From positions 3,706,001 through 3,770,000 of the forward strand of contig NZ_CP160035.1 in NCBI RefSeq assembly GCF_040703125.1: a stretch of DNA of 64,000 bases. Reading direction: 5' to 3'. This DNA comes from Flavobacterium ovatum. Lineage in GTDB: Bacteria; Bacteroidota; Bacteroidia; Flavobacteriales; Flavobacteriaceae. The position numbers were made by a program, and so were the translations under genes. Position 1 is the first letter of the stretch; each line of letters opens with the position of its first letter. Positions 1 to 9,545 of the stretch are shown one piece after another. The notes beneath the pieces were generated by a model. It saw nothing but the letters and a program-made list of their open reading frames with translations. It did no database searches and was not told the DNA's origin.

Positions 1-1
1 C

Positions 2-3000
2 TCACAAGCGAATTCAGAGCACTGTCGTCACAAAATTTTCAACGGAACTTTTGTAATTGATGGCGAAGAAAAAGAAACGTCTCTTTTCAAATTAATTAAG
101 AAAACATCACAGGAATTTCCTGGAGGAATTGTTTCCGCATACAAAGACAATGTGGCTTTTGTAAAAGGTCCAAAAGTGCAACAATTTGCACCAAAAACTG
201 CCGACAAAGCCGATTTTTATGAAACTAAAGATTTTGACTCTGTTATTTCGTTAAAAGCAGAAACACACAATTTTCCAACCACTGTAGAGCCTTTCAATGG
301 TGCTGCAACCGGAGCTGGAGGTGAAATTCGTGACCGTTTAGCAGGTGGACAAGGTTCATTACCTTTAGCAGGAACGGCTGTTTACATGACATCATACTCA
401 CGCCTTGAAGAAAACCGTCCTTGGGAAGATGCTATGACCGAAAGAAAATGGTTGTACCAAACACCAATGGATATTTTAATCAAAGCATCCAACGGAGCAT
501 CTGATTTTGGAAATAAATTTGGACAACCGTTAATTACAGGTTCTGTGCTTACTTTCGAACATGAAGAAGACGCTCGCAAGTTAGGTTTCGACAAAGTCAT
601 CATGCAAGCAGGTGGAATTGGATACGGAAAACTAGAACAAGCAATCAAACATAAACCACAAGTAGGCGACAAAATAGTTATTCTTGGTGGAGAAAATTAT
701 AGAATTGGAATGGGTGGAGCTGCGGTTTCTTCTGCAGATACAGGTGCTTTTAGTACTGGTATCGAGTTGAACGCGATTCAACGTTCGAATCCAGAAATGC
801 AAAAACGTGCTGCCAACGCTATTCGTGGTATGGTAGAAAGCGACATCAACCCTATCGTATCGATTCACGATCATGGTGCTGGTGGACACTTAAACTGTCT
901 ATCTGAACTAGTAGAAGATACTGGAGGTTTAATCGACCTTGACAAATTGCCTGTTGGTGACCCTACCCTTTCGGCTAAGGAAATTATCGGGAATGAATCT
1001 CAGGAAAGAATGGGATTGGTCATTGGTAAAAAAGATATTGACATTTTGCAACGAATTGCAGACCGTGAACGTTCGCCAATGTACCAAGTGGGTGATGTAA
1101 CCGATGATCACCGTTTTACATTCGAATCAAAAACTACCGGTGCAAAACCTATGGATTATGCCTTGGAAGATTTCTTCGGAAGTTCACCAAAAGTGGTGAT
1201 TACAGACAAAACAATTGATAGAAAATATACTGAACTTGAATATAGCGTAAGAAACATTTCTACTTACCTAGAGCAAGTATTGCAATTGGAAGCTGTTGCT
1301 TGTAAAGACTGGTTGACAAACAAAGTGGACCGTTGTGTTACAGGAAAAGTTGCCAAACAACAATGTGTTGGTCCATTGCAATTGCCATTGAACAACTGTG
1401 GTGTAATGGCTTTGGATTATTTAGGTAAAGAAGGAATTGCAACTTCAATAGGGCACTCTCCTATCGCTGCTTTGATTGACCCTGTAGCTGGAAGTAGAAC
1501 TGCCATTGCAGAATCACTTTCGAATATTGTATGGGCGCCTATCAAAGATGGTTTGGACGGAATATCACTTTCGGCAAACTGGATGTGGGCTTGTAAAAAC
1601 GAAGGGGAAGACGCTCGCTTATACGAAGCTGTAAAAGGTTGTTCTGACTTTGCAATCGAATTGGGAATCAATATTCCGACTGGAAAAGATTCGCTTTCTA
1701 TGAAACAAAAATATCCTAATGATGAAGTAATTGCACCGGGAACGGTAATTATTTCGGCAGCTGGAAATTGTACCGATATTAAAAAAGTGGTAGAACCTGT
1801 TTTACAAAAAGACGGTGGCTCTATTTACTACATCAACTTATCACAAGACGACTTCAAATTGGGAGGTTCTTCTTTTGCACAAACCTTGAACAAAATTGGA
1901 ACTGAAGTACCAACTATCAAAGACGCTGCTTTCTTCAAAAAAGCATTCAACAGCTTACAAGAATTAATTGGTGACAACCAAATTCTAGCAGGTCACGATA
2001 TCGGAAGTGGTGGTTTGATTACAACTTTATTGGAAATGTGTTTTGCAGATGTGAACTTAGGAGCAAAAATTGACTTCTCCGTTTTCGCTGAAAAAGACAT
2101 CATCAAATACCTTTTTGCCGAAAATATCGCAGTGGTTTTCCAAGTCAAAAATGATGCTACTGCCGAAGCGCTATTGAATAAAAACGGTGTGGAGTTCTTC
2201 AAATTAGGAACAGCAACTACAAACGGAATTTTAGATTTCGGTCCTTGTGGATTAGACATTGCGAAATACAGAGACATCTGGTTCAAAACTTCTTTCCTTT
2301 TAGATCAAAAACAAACTAAAAACGGAACGGCGCAAGCACGTTTTGACAATTATAAAAACCAAGTATTAAAATACACTTTCCCTGCGCATTTCACAGGAAA
2401 GAAACCAGTAATCGACGGGTCAAAACCACGTCCTATTGCAGCAGTAATTCGTGAAAAAGGAAGTAATTCTGAACGTGAATTTGCAAACGCAATGTATTTA
2501 GCGGGATTTGATGTAAAGGACATTCACATGACCGACTTGATTTCAGGTCGCGAAAATTTGGAAGACATTCAATTCATTGGTGTTGTTGGAGGTTTCTCTA
2601 ATTCAGATGTTTTGGGTTCTGCTAAAGGTTGGGCGGGTGCTTTCTTGTACAACGAAAAAGCAAATTCTGCCTTGAAAAACTTCTTCAAAAGAGAAGACAC
2701 CCTTTCAGTAGGGATTTGCAACGGTTGTCAATTGTTTATGGAATTGGAATTAATCAATCCAGAACACGAAGTACACGGAAAAATGCTGCACAACGACAGT
2801 CATAAACATGAGAGTATCTTTACCTCGGTTACGGTAAACGAAAACAAATCGGTAATGTTATCGAGTTTGGCAGGAAGCACTTTGGGTGTTTGGGTATCAC
2901 ATGGAGAAGGGAAATTCAATTTGCCTTTAGCCGAAGAAAACTATAACATCGTTGGTACTTACGGTTATGACAGCTACCCAGCCAATCCAAACGGGTCTGA

Positions 3001-3175
3001 CTATAACACTGCAATGCTATGCGACACAACAGGTCGTCACTTGGTGATGATGCCTCACATTGAGCGCTCTACTTTCCAATGGAACTGGGCAAACTATCCA
3101 GCCGATAGAAACGACGAAGTTTCGCCTTGGCATGAAGCCTTTGTTAATGCTAGAAAATGGATTGAAAACAAATAA
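2..3175 (+). CDS. purL: phosphoribosylformylglycinamidine synthase, 5'-truncated
   Basis: Large single-chain FGAM synthase of purine biosynthesis (ATP- and glutamine-dependent conversion of FGAR to FGAM, cytoplasmic). The reading frame is open from base 2, so the N-terminal part lies outside the window; the first in-window Met (base 152) is not the start. Seen: the ANSEHCRHK motif at the left edge, two AIRS-like halves, and a C-terminal class I glutamine amidotransferase domain with the nucleophile Cys in GICNGCQ and a C-terminal PHIER segment that supplies His and Glu. About 1,058 residues are visible of roughly 1,200 expected. It is followed by a strong hairpin terminator. It is a core gene, unrelated to the polysaccharide genes further right. 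Confidence 0.97.
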   Translation, partial: SQANSEHCRHKIFNGTFVIDGEEKETSLFKLIKKTSQEFPGGIVSAYKDNVAFVKGPKVQQFAPKTADKADFYETKDFDSVISLKAETHNFPTTVEPFNGAATGAGGEIRDRLAGGQGSLPLAGTAVYMTSYSRLEENRPWEDAMTERKWLYQTPMDILIKASNGASDFGNKFGQPLITGSVLTFEHEEDARKLGFDKVIMQAGGIGYGKLEQAIKHKPQVGDKIVILGGENYRIGMGGAAVSSADTGAFSTGIELNAIQRSNPEMQKRAANAIRGMVESDINPIVSIHDHGAGGHLNCLSELVEDTGGLIDLDKLPVGDPTLSAKEIIGNESQERMGLVIGKKDIDILQRIADRERSPMYQVGDVTDDHRFTFESKTTGAKPMDYALEDFFGSSPKVVITDKTIDRKYTELEYSVRNISTYLEQVLQLEAVACKDWLTNKVDRCVTGKVAKQQCVGPLQLPLNNCGVMALDYLGKEGIATSIGHSPIAALIDPVAGSRTAIAESLSNIVWAPIKDGLDGISLSANWMWACKNEGEDARLYEAVKGCSDFAIELGINIPTGKDSLSMKQKYPNDEVIAPGTVIISAAGNCTDIKKVVEPVLQKDGGSIYYINLSQDDFKLGGSSFAQTLNKIGTEVPTIKDAAFFKKAFNSLQELIGDNQILAGHDIGSGGLITTLLEMCFADVNLGAKIDFSVFAEKDIIKYLFAENIAVVFQVKNDATAEALLNKNGVEFFKLGTATTNGILDFGPCGLDIAKYRDIWFKTSFLLDQKQTKNGTAQARFDNYKNQVLKYTFPAHFTGKKPVIDGSKPRPIAAVIREKGSNSEREFANAMYLAGFDVKDIHMTDLISGRENLEDIQFIGVVGGFSNSDVLGSAKGWAGAFLYNEKANSALKNFFKREDTLSVGICNGCQLFMELELINPEHEVHGKMLHNDSHKHESIFTSVTVNENKSVMLSSLAGSTLGVWVSHGEGKFNLPLAEENYNIVGTYGYDSYPANPNGSDYNTAMLCDTTGRHLVMMPHIERSTFQWNWANYPADRNDEVSPWHEAFVNARKWIENK

Positions 3176-3195
3176 TTTCAAGATTCAAAAATACG

Positions 3196-3228
3196 AAAGC
3201 GGTAAATTTAGGTTTACCGCTTTTTTTT
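3196..3228 (+). terminator. rho-independent terminator of purL
   Basis: Perfect 11-bp stem (3196-3206 with 3213-3223), 6-base loop, then a T run, starting about 20 bases after the purL stop codon. Confidence 0.9.
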
Positions 3229-3244
3229 GTGGCTATAATAAAAA

Positions 3245-3393
3245 TTTGGGCGTGCCTCCATCCCCAAAAAAGAGCTACGTTGTTTGCGCTAAGAGGCTCT
3301 TTTTCGGGCATGCAGTCGGGCTGTACGCTATATCTTTTTGGTCAGGCAAAAAAGCCTAACCAAAAAGGATGTCGCTCCCATCCCTCACGCAAA
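3245..3393 (+). repeat. dispersed intergenic repeat A, copy 1
   Basis: Begins TTTGGGCGTGCC and ends TCCCTCACGCAAA, with inner GTCGGGC, CGCTATATC and paired AAAAAAGCC / GGATGTCGCT blocks. The same ordered blocks recur at 9436-9543, at 18038-18154 (inverted) and, diverged, at 25881-26010. Copies sit only between genes. The short reading frames inside it are not credible genes. It fills most of the gap between purL and the next gene. Confidence 0.8.
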
Positions 3394-3476
3394 TTGGGAT
3401 AGAATTGAATATTGGTTTTTGAAAAGGCAATGACATGATAAAACTTTTTGTAAATCTCTGCTAAAACAATATCACT

Positions 3477-4313
3477 TTACTTCCCGTGAAGCTTCATAAA
3501 ATCTATCACCTCATCAAAACGATCGCTCCAAGGCCAGAAATACTGAGTTGCCATTGGAACATGTTTTTTATTCAAATAGATTGGAGTTACTTTCGGTTGA
3601 AAAGGATGTAAAGCTTCCAGAAAACGATCATTAGTCACTTTTATAGACGGATAGGTTTTCTCTCCCATATAAATCAATAAAGGAGGCGTATTTTTATCTA
3701 TAAAATAAATAGGAGAAGCAGCTTTCCAAACTTCTGGATTTTTGGTCCAGGTTGCTATGTAGTCATGCTCTTCTGTTGGTAGATTTTCTTGTAGATAATA
3801 ATGCATATCCAATCCTGCAGCATCATTGAGTATGATTCCCGAAATTGTTTTTGGGTCAATTCCATATTTAGGATTCATAACCGCAAGTGCTGCTAAGTGC
3901 CCGCCTGCTGAATGTCCAGTTATAAAAATTTGTTTGGGATTTCCTTTGTATTCCTGGGCATTGGCTTGCACCCATTTAATGACAGCTGCAATTTGTTGGG
4001 TCATTTCTTCATAACTAGCGGCTGGGCTTAACGTATAATCCGGAATAACGGTAACAACACCTTTACTAGCAAAATTACGTCCCATCAAATCGTAGGTGCC
4101 TTTTCGACCGCTGTTCCAGTAACCTCCATGAACAAAAATTAAAACTGGAGCATCACTCTTTATCTTTCTTGGTATAAAAACATTTAGCTTGGGTGAACTA
4201 ATTTCTGTAGTTACTGAAGAAGTCAAATAAGACTTGTCTTTTACTTTTATGGAACTGCAACTCACAACTAAAAATGTAAAAACTAATACTAGGAAAACAA
4301 AAAAATGACGCAT
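3477..4313 (-). CDS. alpha/beta-hydrolase esterase lipoprotein
   Basis: 278 residues. The N-terminal hydrophobic segment ends in a lipobox (VVSC, Cys19), so it is probably a membrane-anchored lipoprotein. The fold is an alpha/beta hydrolase of the BD-FAE / kynurenine-formamidase-like type: the oxyanion-hole motif HGGYWNSG is near residue 62 and the nucleophile elbow GHSAGG has Ser135; the conserved C-terminal His is likely in NKKHVP. The substrate cannot be read from the sequence. It stands alone between purL and the small hydrophilic gene and shares no promoter motif with the polysaccharide locus, so it may be a general esterase rather than part of it. Confidence 0.8.
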   Translation of the reverse strand: MRHFFVFLVLVFTFLVVSCSSIKVKDKSYLTSSVTTEISSPKLNVFIPRKIKSDAPVLIFVHGGYWNSGRKGTYDLMGRNFASKGVVTVIPDYTLSPAASYEEMTQQIAAVIKWVQANAQEYKGNPKQIFITGHSAGGHLAALAVMNPKYGIDPKTISGIILNDAAGLDMHYYLQENLPTEEHDYIATWTKNPEVWKAASPIYFIDKNTPPLLIYMGEKTYPSIKVTNDRFLEALHPFQPKVTPIYLNKKHVPMATQYFWPWSDRFDEVIDFMKLHGK

Positions 4314-4643
4314 ATTTTTTTATTACAAATATATTAATTTAATAGCGCATTGGCTTTAAGGCAAATTAAACACTATCGCAAAAATTAATCAAAAAAGAAA
4401 TAATTTCAAAGTGACAGTAATTACGCTTCGAGCGATAGAAGTCAAGGAAGTAATGAGAGCTCTAAAGTACAACCTTCCTGTTTTTTCAGATGAACAGCGC
4501 AAGTTGCGTCTCTATGTAAATTATTGTAAATTAATTATGTGCGCAAAAACACCTATTTAAAATCATACAACTATTAAAGCTAATTCTATAAGACAAACCA
4601 CTATATAAAACGTAACTTTATCATAACTTAAAAACGTATAGCC
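4314..4643. other. intergenic region, no gene seen
   Basis: 330 bases separating two divergent genes. It must hold both promoters, but I could not pick out convincing -33/-7 boxes. No RNA gene or repeat was recognised. Confidence 0.5.
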
Positions 4644-4838
4644 ATGAACTCACAGAATCAGAATCCGCAAAAACCTAATCAAAAAGGTTCAGATCATAGA
4701 AGTGATATGAGAAAACACGAATATAAAGACTTTGAAGATGTATTAAAAAACGATAAAAATTATGATGAAGATACTCAAAAATTTAAAGGAGAGAAGCCCG
4801 ACTGGGATGATCAATTAAACAATGAAGAAAAGAAATAA
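4644..4838 (+). CDS. small highly hydrophilic hypothetical protein
   Basis: 64 residues, very rich in Lys, Asp, Glu, Asn and Gln, with no signal peptide, membrane segment or Cys; probably largely disordered and cytoplasmic. It carries a repeated K-acidic pattern (KDFEDV, DKNYDED, KPDWDD). I do not recognise a characterised family; small proteins of this character occur in Flavobacteriaceae. Supported as a gene by isolation in its own interval and by an excellent terminator directly after the stop. Confidence 0.65.
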   Translation: MNSQNQNPQKPNQKGSDHRSDMRKHEYKDFEDVLKNDKNYDEDTQKFKGEKPDWDDQLNNEEKK

Positions 4839-4849
4839 ATATATTAAAC

Positions 4850-4886
4850 AAAACGTCTTATTTTAGTCAAGTAAGACGTTTTGTTT
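4850..4886 (+). terminator. hairpin terminator after the small hydrophilic gene
   Basis: Perfect 11-bp stem (4850-4860 with 4872-4882) around an 11-base loop, ending in a T-rich tract. Confidence 0.85.
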
Positions 4887-5217
4887 TACTAAGAGCACTC
4901 TCTAAAAAAGTATATCAGTTGAAAACTCAGTACTTCTAGTATATATATGGAGTATTTATTCAAAGTAATTTCCTTATTTTTAATGGATATTGGTCATTAT
5001 TTTGCTACTCCTTTTAAAATAAAAAAAAAGATTTCAGAACCTTATGATCTATAGGTAAAGCTAATTTATCCGGTTTTTTTTATGTAGGTTTTCGATTAAA
5101 TTTGTGGTGTAAATGATTTTCTCATTTCAATTGGACAGTCAAAAAAAGTAGTAAGGTACTCCGTTGATAAATCAGGTAACATATATATTCCATTATACGA
5201 ATTGTCGACAAAAAACT
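4887..5217. other. intergenic region, nothing recognised
   Basis: About 330 bases of AT-rich DNA between convergent genes. No reading frame with coding character, repeat or RNA gene was seen. Confidence 0.5.
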
Positions 5218-5679
5218 TCACTCTCCCACTTCGCAATGTGCTTCGTGTACTATTGAAAAATTACAAGAATTGGCAATAAAACACAACTCATTTGCTTTGG
5301 TATGCAACTCATTCGCCAATGCTATTTTATCTTTCTGAAGAATGATAACCTTGGGAAACAACTTTACTTCTATAAATCTACCTGAACCATTTTCGATCAC
5401 TTCTAATGTCGCTTCGGCAGTATCTGAATAAGAGACAACGTCAATTCCGTTTTGGCTACATACATACAAATAGGACATCATATGACAAGAAACGACACTA
5501 CTTAACAATAAATCTTCGGGATTGAATAAACTCGGATCTCCCTTAAATACTTTGGCTGCCGAAACATTCAAAATTTCCTTACCTTCGATAGCAATAGTGT
5601 GGTTCTTTACAAACCTGGTCGTTTCTTTTTTATACGAAAACCAGTTTAATTTGGCTTTAAAAAGATGTTTGAATGACAT
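5218..5679 (-). CDS. OsmC/Ohr-family protein
   Basis: 153 residues, no signal peptide, cytoplasmic. The layout is OsmC-like: an N-terminal beta domain, then FNPEDLLLSSVVSCHM with the presumed peroxidatic Cys65 preceded by the conserved Glu55, and a second conserved Cys in ELCFIANSC (Cys133; Cys139 is also present). Family members reduce organic hydroperoxides through the Cys pair. It is monocistronic and separated from the sulfatase on its other side by a terminator, so it is background rather than part of the polysaccharide locus. The true substrate is unknown; it is closer to the OsmC-like than the Ohr branch by general appearance only. Confidence 0.85.
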   Translation of the reverse strand: MSFKHLFKAKLNWFSYKKETTRFVKNHTIAIEGKEILNVSAAKVFKGDPSLFNPEDLLLSSVVSCHMMSYLYVCSQNGIDVVSYSDTAEATLEVIENGSGRFIEVKLFPKVIILQKDKIALANELHTKANELCFIANSCNFSIVHEAHCEVGE

Positions 5680-5789
5680 AAATTATAGTTATAACTGATT
5701 ACCCAAAATTAGTGTTTTTTTTGCCGCTGATTGAAAGTTTAATTTCCGACTTCCTTACCTTGAAATTTCTAAATCTGTATTCTATAAAA

Positions 5790-5832
5790 CAAAAACGACC
5801 CCGAAGGCCAAAGCCAACAGGATCGTTTTAAA
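5790..5832 (-). terminator. hairpin terminator at the end of the sulfatase/GH110 unit
   Basis: Read on the minus strand, AAAACGATCC pairs with GGGTCGTTTT around a GC-rich inner hairpin and is followed by T residues. It lies about 30 bases after the sulfatase stop and marks the left edge of the polysaccharide region. Confidence 0.8.
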
Positions 5833-5858
5833 GAAACCAAACTACTAATTTCTAACTT

Positions 5859-7301
5859 TTATTTGAATGGGAACAAAGGAGAATCCGTATGTTCATTCTT
5901 CATGATTGCCAACATTTCGTCCACAATTTTTGGGTTGTCCTTCGCTAAATTCTTTGTTTCAGCTTGATCATTAGCTAAATTGTATAATTCAAACTCTGGT
6001 TTGTCTTTTTTAGCAATATCATAAATAACCCCTTTCCAATTCCCTAAACGAACAGCTTTACGACCACCTGCTTGTGGAAATTCCCAATACATATAAGGGT
6101 GTTGCTTTTGATCTTTTGTACCCAAAAAAGTAGGTAATAATGAAACGCCATCGGTAACTCCAATTTTCTTTTCACCAACGATCGCTGCAAAGGTTGGTTT
6201 CATATCCCAAAATGCCGAAATAACATCTGAGGTTATTCCTGCTTTAATTTTATTTGGCCAAACGGCAATAAACGGAGCGCGAATTCCACCTTCGTATAAA
6301 TCTCTTTTTACCCCTCTTAAACCAGCAGTTCCGTTAAAGAAATCTGGATCTGCTCCCCCTTCATTTGCTGGACCGTTATCACTTGTAAAAATCACTAAAG
6401 TATTATCAGCGATTCCTAATTCATCCAATTTGGCCATGATTTCACCAACATAAATATCCAAACGAGTTACCATTGTGGCATAAACAGCGTGCGGTGCCAA
6501 CTGTGAAGCATATTTCGTTTCATCAATATTTGGTCCATAATCAGACAAATAATTGTGAGGTAATTTAAAAGGTTTGTCTTCTTTAAACTTCCCTTTGAAC
6601 TTATTAAAGACAGCATCTTCTGGCGAAATGATTTCTGCATGTGGTAATACAAACGGCACATAAGCAAAGAATGGCTTCTTTTTGTTTTTAGTAATAAAAT
6701 CCAAAGTTGCTTTCTGAATTTCATCAGGTGCGTACGTTACTTTCTGTATGTAATCATTTCCTTTCAAGAATACTTTTTCTTTATTGTGCCATAAATAAGG
6801 GGGGAAATAACGGTGTGCTTTACGTTGACAATTATAACCATAAAACTCATCAAAACCTTGATTCAATGGATCTCCTTCTGAATCTATAAACCCTAATCCC
6901 CATTTTCCAAAAGCGCCCGTGGTGTAACCTGCATTCTTGAATACATCGCCAATCGTCACTACACTCCCGTCCATTGCTACTTGCCCTTCAAGATCTTCAC
7001 CTCTTTCTACATTTCCTCTTATCGAAGTATGTCCTGTATGCTGACCAGTAATCAAAGTAGAACGTGAGGGTGCACAAACCGCAGAACCGCTATAATGCTG
7101 CGTAAATTTGATTCCTCTAGCCGCTAGTTTATCAATATTGGGTGTGTCAAATTTCTTTTGTCCATAACAACTTAAATCTCCAATACCCAAATCATCTGCC
7201 AAAATATAAATAACATTCGGTTTAGATTTACTTTGTGCCTGCGTTGTAACATTTGCGACAGATAGTGTCGCAATCGCAATCATTTGTAATAAAATTTTCA
7301 T
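5859..7301 (-). CDS. secreted S1-family sulfatase (CAPSR type)
   Basis: 480 residues with a cleavable signal peptide (to about residue 23). Type I formylglycine-dependent sulfatase: metal-binding Asp36-Asp37 in ILADDLG, and the modified Cys76 in the C-A-P-S-R signature followed by STLITG. Overall it resembles the arylsulfatase A / N-acetylgalactosamine-6-sulfatase-like branch; the exact SulfAtlas subfamily is not assigned. It should remove a sulfate ester from galactan oligosaccharides in the periplasm. The gene starts 21 bases after the GH110 stop on the same strand, so the two are probably co-transcribed: desulfation beside alpha-galactosidase activity. No regulon promoter of the type seen further right was found in front of this unit. 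Confidence 0.92.
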   Translation of the reverse strand: MKILLQMIAIATLSVANVTTQAQSKSKPNVIYILADDLGIGDLSCYGQKKFDTPNIDKLAARGIKFTQHYSGSAVCAPSRSTLITGQHTGHTSIRGNVERGEDLEGQVAMDGSVVTIGDVFKNAGYTTGAFGKWGLGFIDSEGDPLNQGFDEFYGYNCQRKAHRYFPPYLWHNKEKVFLKGNDYIQKVTYAPDEIQKATLDFITKNKKKPFFAYVPFVLPHAEIISPEDAVFNKFKGKFKEDKPFKLPHNYLSDYGPNIDETKYASQLAPHAVYATMVTRLDIYVGEIMAKLDELGIADNTLVIFTSDNGPANEGGADPDFFNGTAGLRGVKRDLYEGGIRAPFIAVWPNKIKAGITSDVISAFWDMKPTFAAIVGEKKIGVTDGVSLLPTFLGTKDQKQHPYMYWEFPQAGGRKAVRLGNWKGVIYDIAKKDKPEFELYNLANDQAETKNLAKDNPKIVDEMLAIMKNEHTDSPLFPFK

Positions 7302-7322
7302 TCTATTTTAGTTTTTAGTTCA

Positions 7323-9218
7323 CTATTTAAATTTCAAACCTGGAACAGATCCATCTGTTCTCAAAATCTCTTTGGCTTTGCCTTGGTATTTATTTTTTTC
7401 GAAAATGATATTCTTTGATGTTTTAATCGAAAAAGCTGGATTCTCAGGAAACAAGATTTTATAGGTTCCCGAATTGGTAATCGTATTTCCAGTAAATTTC
7501 AGCCCATCTGTATTATTGACTTCCAGTATCCAGTTATCAAAATGGTTGATTTTATTATCTGCGATTACAATATTTTTGAAGGCAATATTATGACTTTCAT
7601 CATCGGTTTCAAAACGAATAATTCCACGATTCAATCCACTAATATTACAATCTTGGAAGGTATTGTTTCGAATAGTCAAATCCAATGCACTTCCTGATTC
7701 GTACCAATAACCACTTTCTACAGGAACTAAAATCGCTTCCATTTCGGTACTAAAAGTACAGTTCTCCACCACAATTTTTCGTGGAGTCGAAAGCAATAAT
7801 CCTCTCGCTCTGTTTCTTGTAATAATACAATTTTGAACCAATAATTCTGGATAGGCAGTAAGATTTTCAATATAATCCCCCACTTTTAAACTTGCAGGTA
7901 CTTTTTCATTAAACGTAATAATCTGGTAACGACTATTGATTTTTTCGATAGATTTCAATGTCAGCTTTCCATATTCAAAAAAAGAATGATGCAAGTTCAC
8001 CAATCCAATTTCATCATTGGGAACCCCAATACTAAAACCTTGTTGTTGGTAATGTCCCACTTTAATTCCGATTCTATTATCTCCCAAAAGGTCAACAACT
8101 TCTTGATACGTACCATGTACATTTACCGCATCGTCTAGTTGATTATTGAAGGTACTATTCTTGATTTCGATTTTTCCTCTACAGCCTACAAAGTGTGTAG
8201 CATCGGCCGTGGTCGAAATAATTCTACCGTTTGATGGCGTAATATTAAAGTCATCCAAAGTGATATTCTCACTGTTTTCGACAATAATTCCCATTCCACC
8301 AGCATGATGTACATCCACATTTGTAGCTACAAAATTCTTAGTAGAAACGACATGGAACGCAGGTGCCAAACGGTTTTCTCCCTGTTCCCCCTTCATAGTC
8401 ATGATATTTCCAATTTCAGGAATTTTTTTGGTATGTCCAGAGACTCTAACCAATCCTGGTTTTAATTGTACCGTAGTCAATTTATCCTCCATTCCTACTC
8501 TAGAATTCTCTGGAGATCTAGGATCAACTGCATATTTATGTTTAATGTCTTTAACTCCATTTTGAAGTTTTGTTCTCGTTCTCGTAGTCAATGAAGTATA
8601 GGATTCGGTGTCATAAGTAACCCCTTTTGTTTTCGGGTCAAACAGGATCGATTGCCCTATACTGTGCTCATAATAATCCTTAATAAAAACCAACTGACCA
8701 TTTCTTATTTCATAGGGATACTCATTTGAAATTTGCATATCAAAAGTCTTTTTAGCAACATCATTTGCAACAACCAAACCTTCACTATGAAAAGCCATTC
8801 CCCAGTCAATAGACAGATTTACAATCTTAATATTCTCTGAGTTCTCAACAGAAAACGGAATAATAATTCCATGAAAAATAAACGTAGAACCCTGACCATC
8901 AATAGTCACATTTTTCATATTGAATATCGGGAAAGCCGTTTTGGCCAAACCATTATTATGATTAGATAACTCCGCATATATTTCGAACCCTTTATCAGGG
9001 TAGAAATGATAGGTTCCTTTTTCAAATTTTATTTCAGAAAAAGGATTGTTTTTTGCTGCCATAAACTGTGCTAAAACTACTGGCGTAGCATCAGCAGCGA
9101 TACTACTATCAAAGTAAAGGGAATTTCCTTTTCTAGTTTGACTTGTACCCATTAATGAAAAGGTAACTACAAAAAGAAAAACTAAGGATGTTGCAAATAA
9201 TGAATTCTGCTTAATCAT
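7323..9218 (-). CDS. GH110 alpha-1,3-galactosidase, secreted
   Basis: 631 residues from the Met at 9218, chosen because it places a normal signal peptide at the N-terminus; an upstream in-frame Met at 9269 adds 17 unlikely residues. Right-handed beta-helix protein with many N-x-I/F-x-N rungs. Three Asp residues, Asp339 (TADATHF), Asp362 and Asp363 (QLDDAVNVHG), have the same 23/24-residue spacing as the catalytic Asp triad I recall for characterised GH110 (D321, D344, D345), and the N-terminal PFSVENSENI...SIDW block fits the family. GH110 enzymes invert alpha-1,3-linked galactose; marine members act on carrageenan-derived oligosaccharides. Paired with the sulfatase downstream, it would remove the non-anhydro alpha-galactose units. 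Confidence 0.85.
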   Translation of the reverse strand: MIKQNSLFATSLVFLFVVTFSLMGTSQTRKGNSLYFDSSIAADATPVVLAQFMAAKNNPFSEIKFEKGTYHFYPDKGFEIYAELSNHNNGLAKTAFPIFNMKNVTIDGQGSTFIFHGIIIPFSVENSENIKIVNLSIDWGMAFHSEGLVVANDVAKKTFDMQISNEYPYEIRNGQLVFIKDYYEHSIGQSILFDPKTKGVTYDTESYTSLTTRTRTKLQNGVKDIKHKYAVDPRSPENSRVGMEDKLTTVQLKPGLVRVSGHTKKIPEIGNIMTMKGEQGENRLAPAFHVVSTKNFVATNVDVHHAGGMGIIVENSENITLDDFNITPSNGRIISTTADATHFVGCRGKIEIKNSTFNNQLDDAVNVHGTYQEVVDLLGDNRIGIKVGHYQQQGFSIGVPNDEIGLVNLHHSFFEYGKLTLKSIEKINSRYQIITFNEKVPASLKVGDYIENLTAYPELLVQNCIITRNRARGLLLSTPRKIVVENCTFSTEMEAILVPVESGYWYESGSALDLTIRNNTFQDCNISGLNRGIIRFETDDESHNIAFKNIVIADNKINHFDNWILEVNNTDGLKFTGNTITNSGTYKILFPENPAFSIKTSKNIIFEKNKYQGKAKEILRTDGSVPGLKFK

Positions 9219-9435
9219 AAAATCTGAGGTTAATTTATAGAATTGTAAAGATTTAACAATACCATACAAAACATGTGTTCATCAGTAAATATGTTGTCTC
9301 TTATAGTACAAAAGGTATTTTCTAAATACAAAAACAGGAAACACAACCAAAATCAGCTTCATTTTCCTCTTTCAATTTACAAATTAAAAGAGACTATTTC
9401 TAATTATTAATCCGAAAGCAACCACATGATCTTAA

Positions 9436-9543
9436 TTTGGGCGTGCCCCGCTAAAAAACGCAGGTCGGGCATTCCGCTATATCTTTTTAGTCTGGCAAAA
9501 AAGCCAGCCCAAAAAGGATACCGCTCCAATCCCTCACGTAAAA
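9436..9543 (+). repeat. dispersed intergenic repeat A, copy 2
   Basis: TTGGGCGTGCCCCGC ... GTCGGGC ... CGCTATATC ... TCCCTCACGTAAA, the same order of blocks as copy 1 at 3245-3393 but shorter inside. It occupies the GH110/flavoprotein gap and abuts the stop of the next gene. Confidence 0.8.
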
Positions 9544-9545
9544 CC

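Noticed and set aside
3060..3359. Plus-strand 99-residue frame overlapping the end of purL
   Set aside because: Out of frame with purL, then runs through its terminator and repeat A; no protein character.
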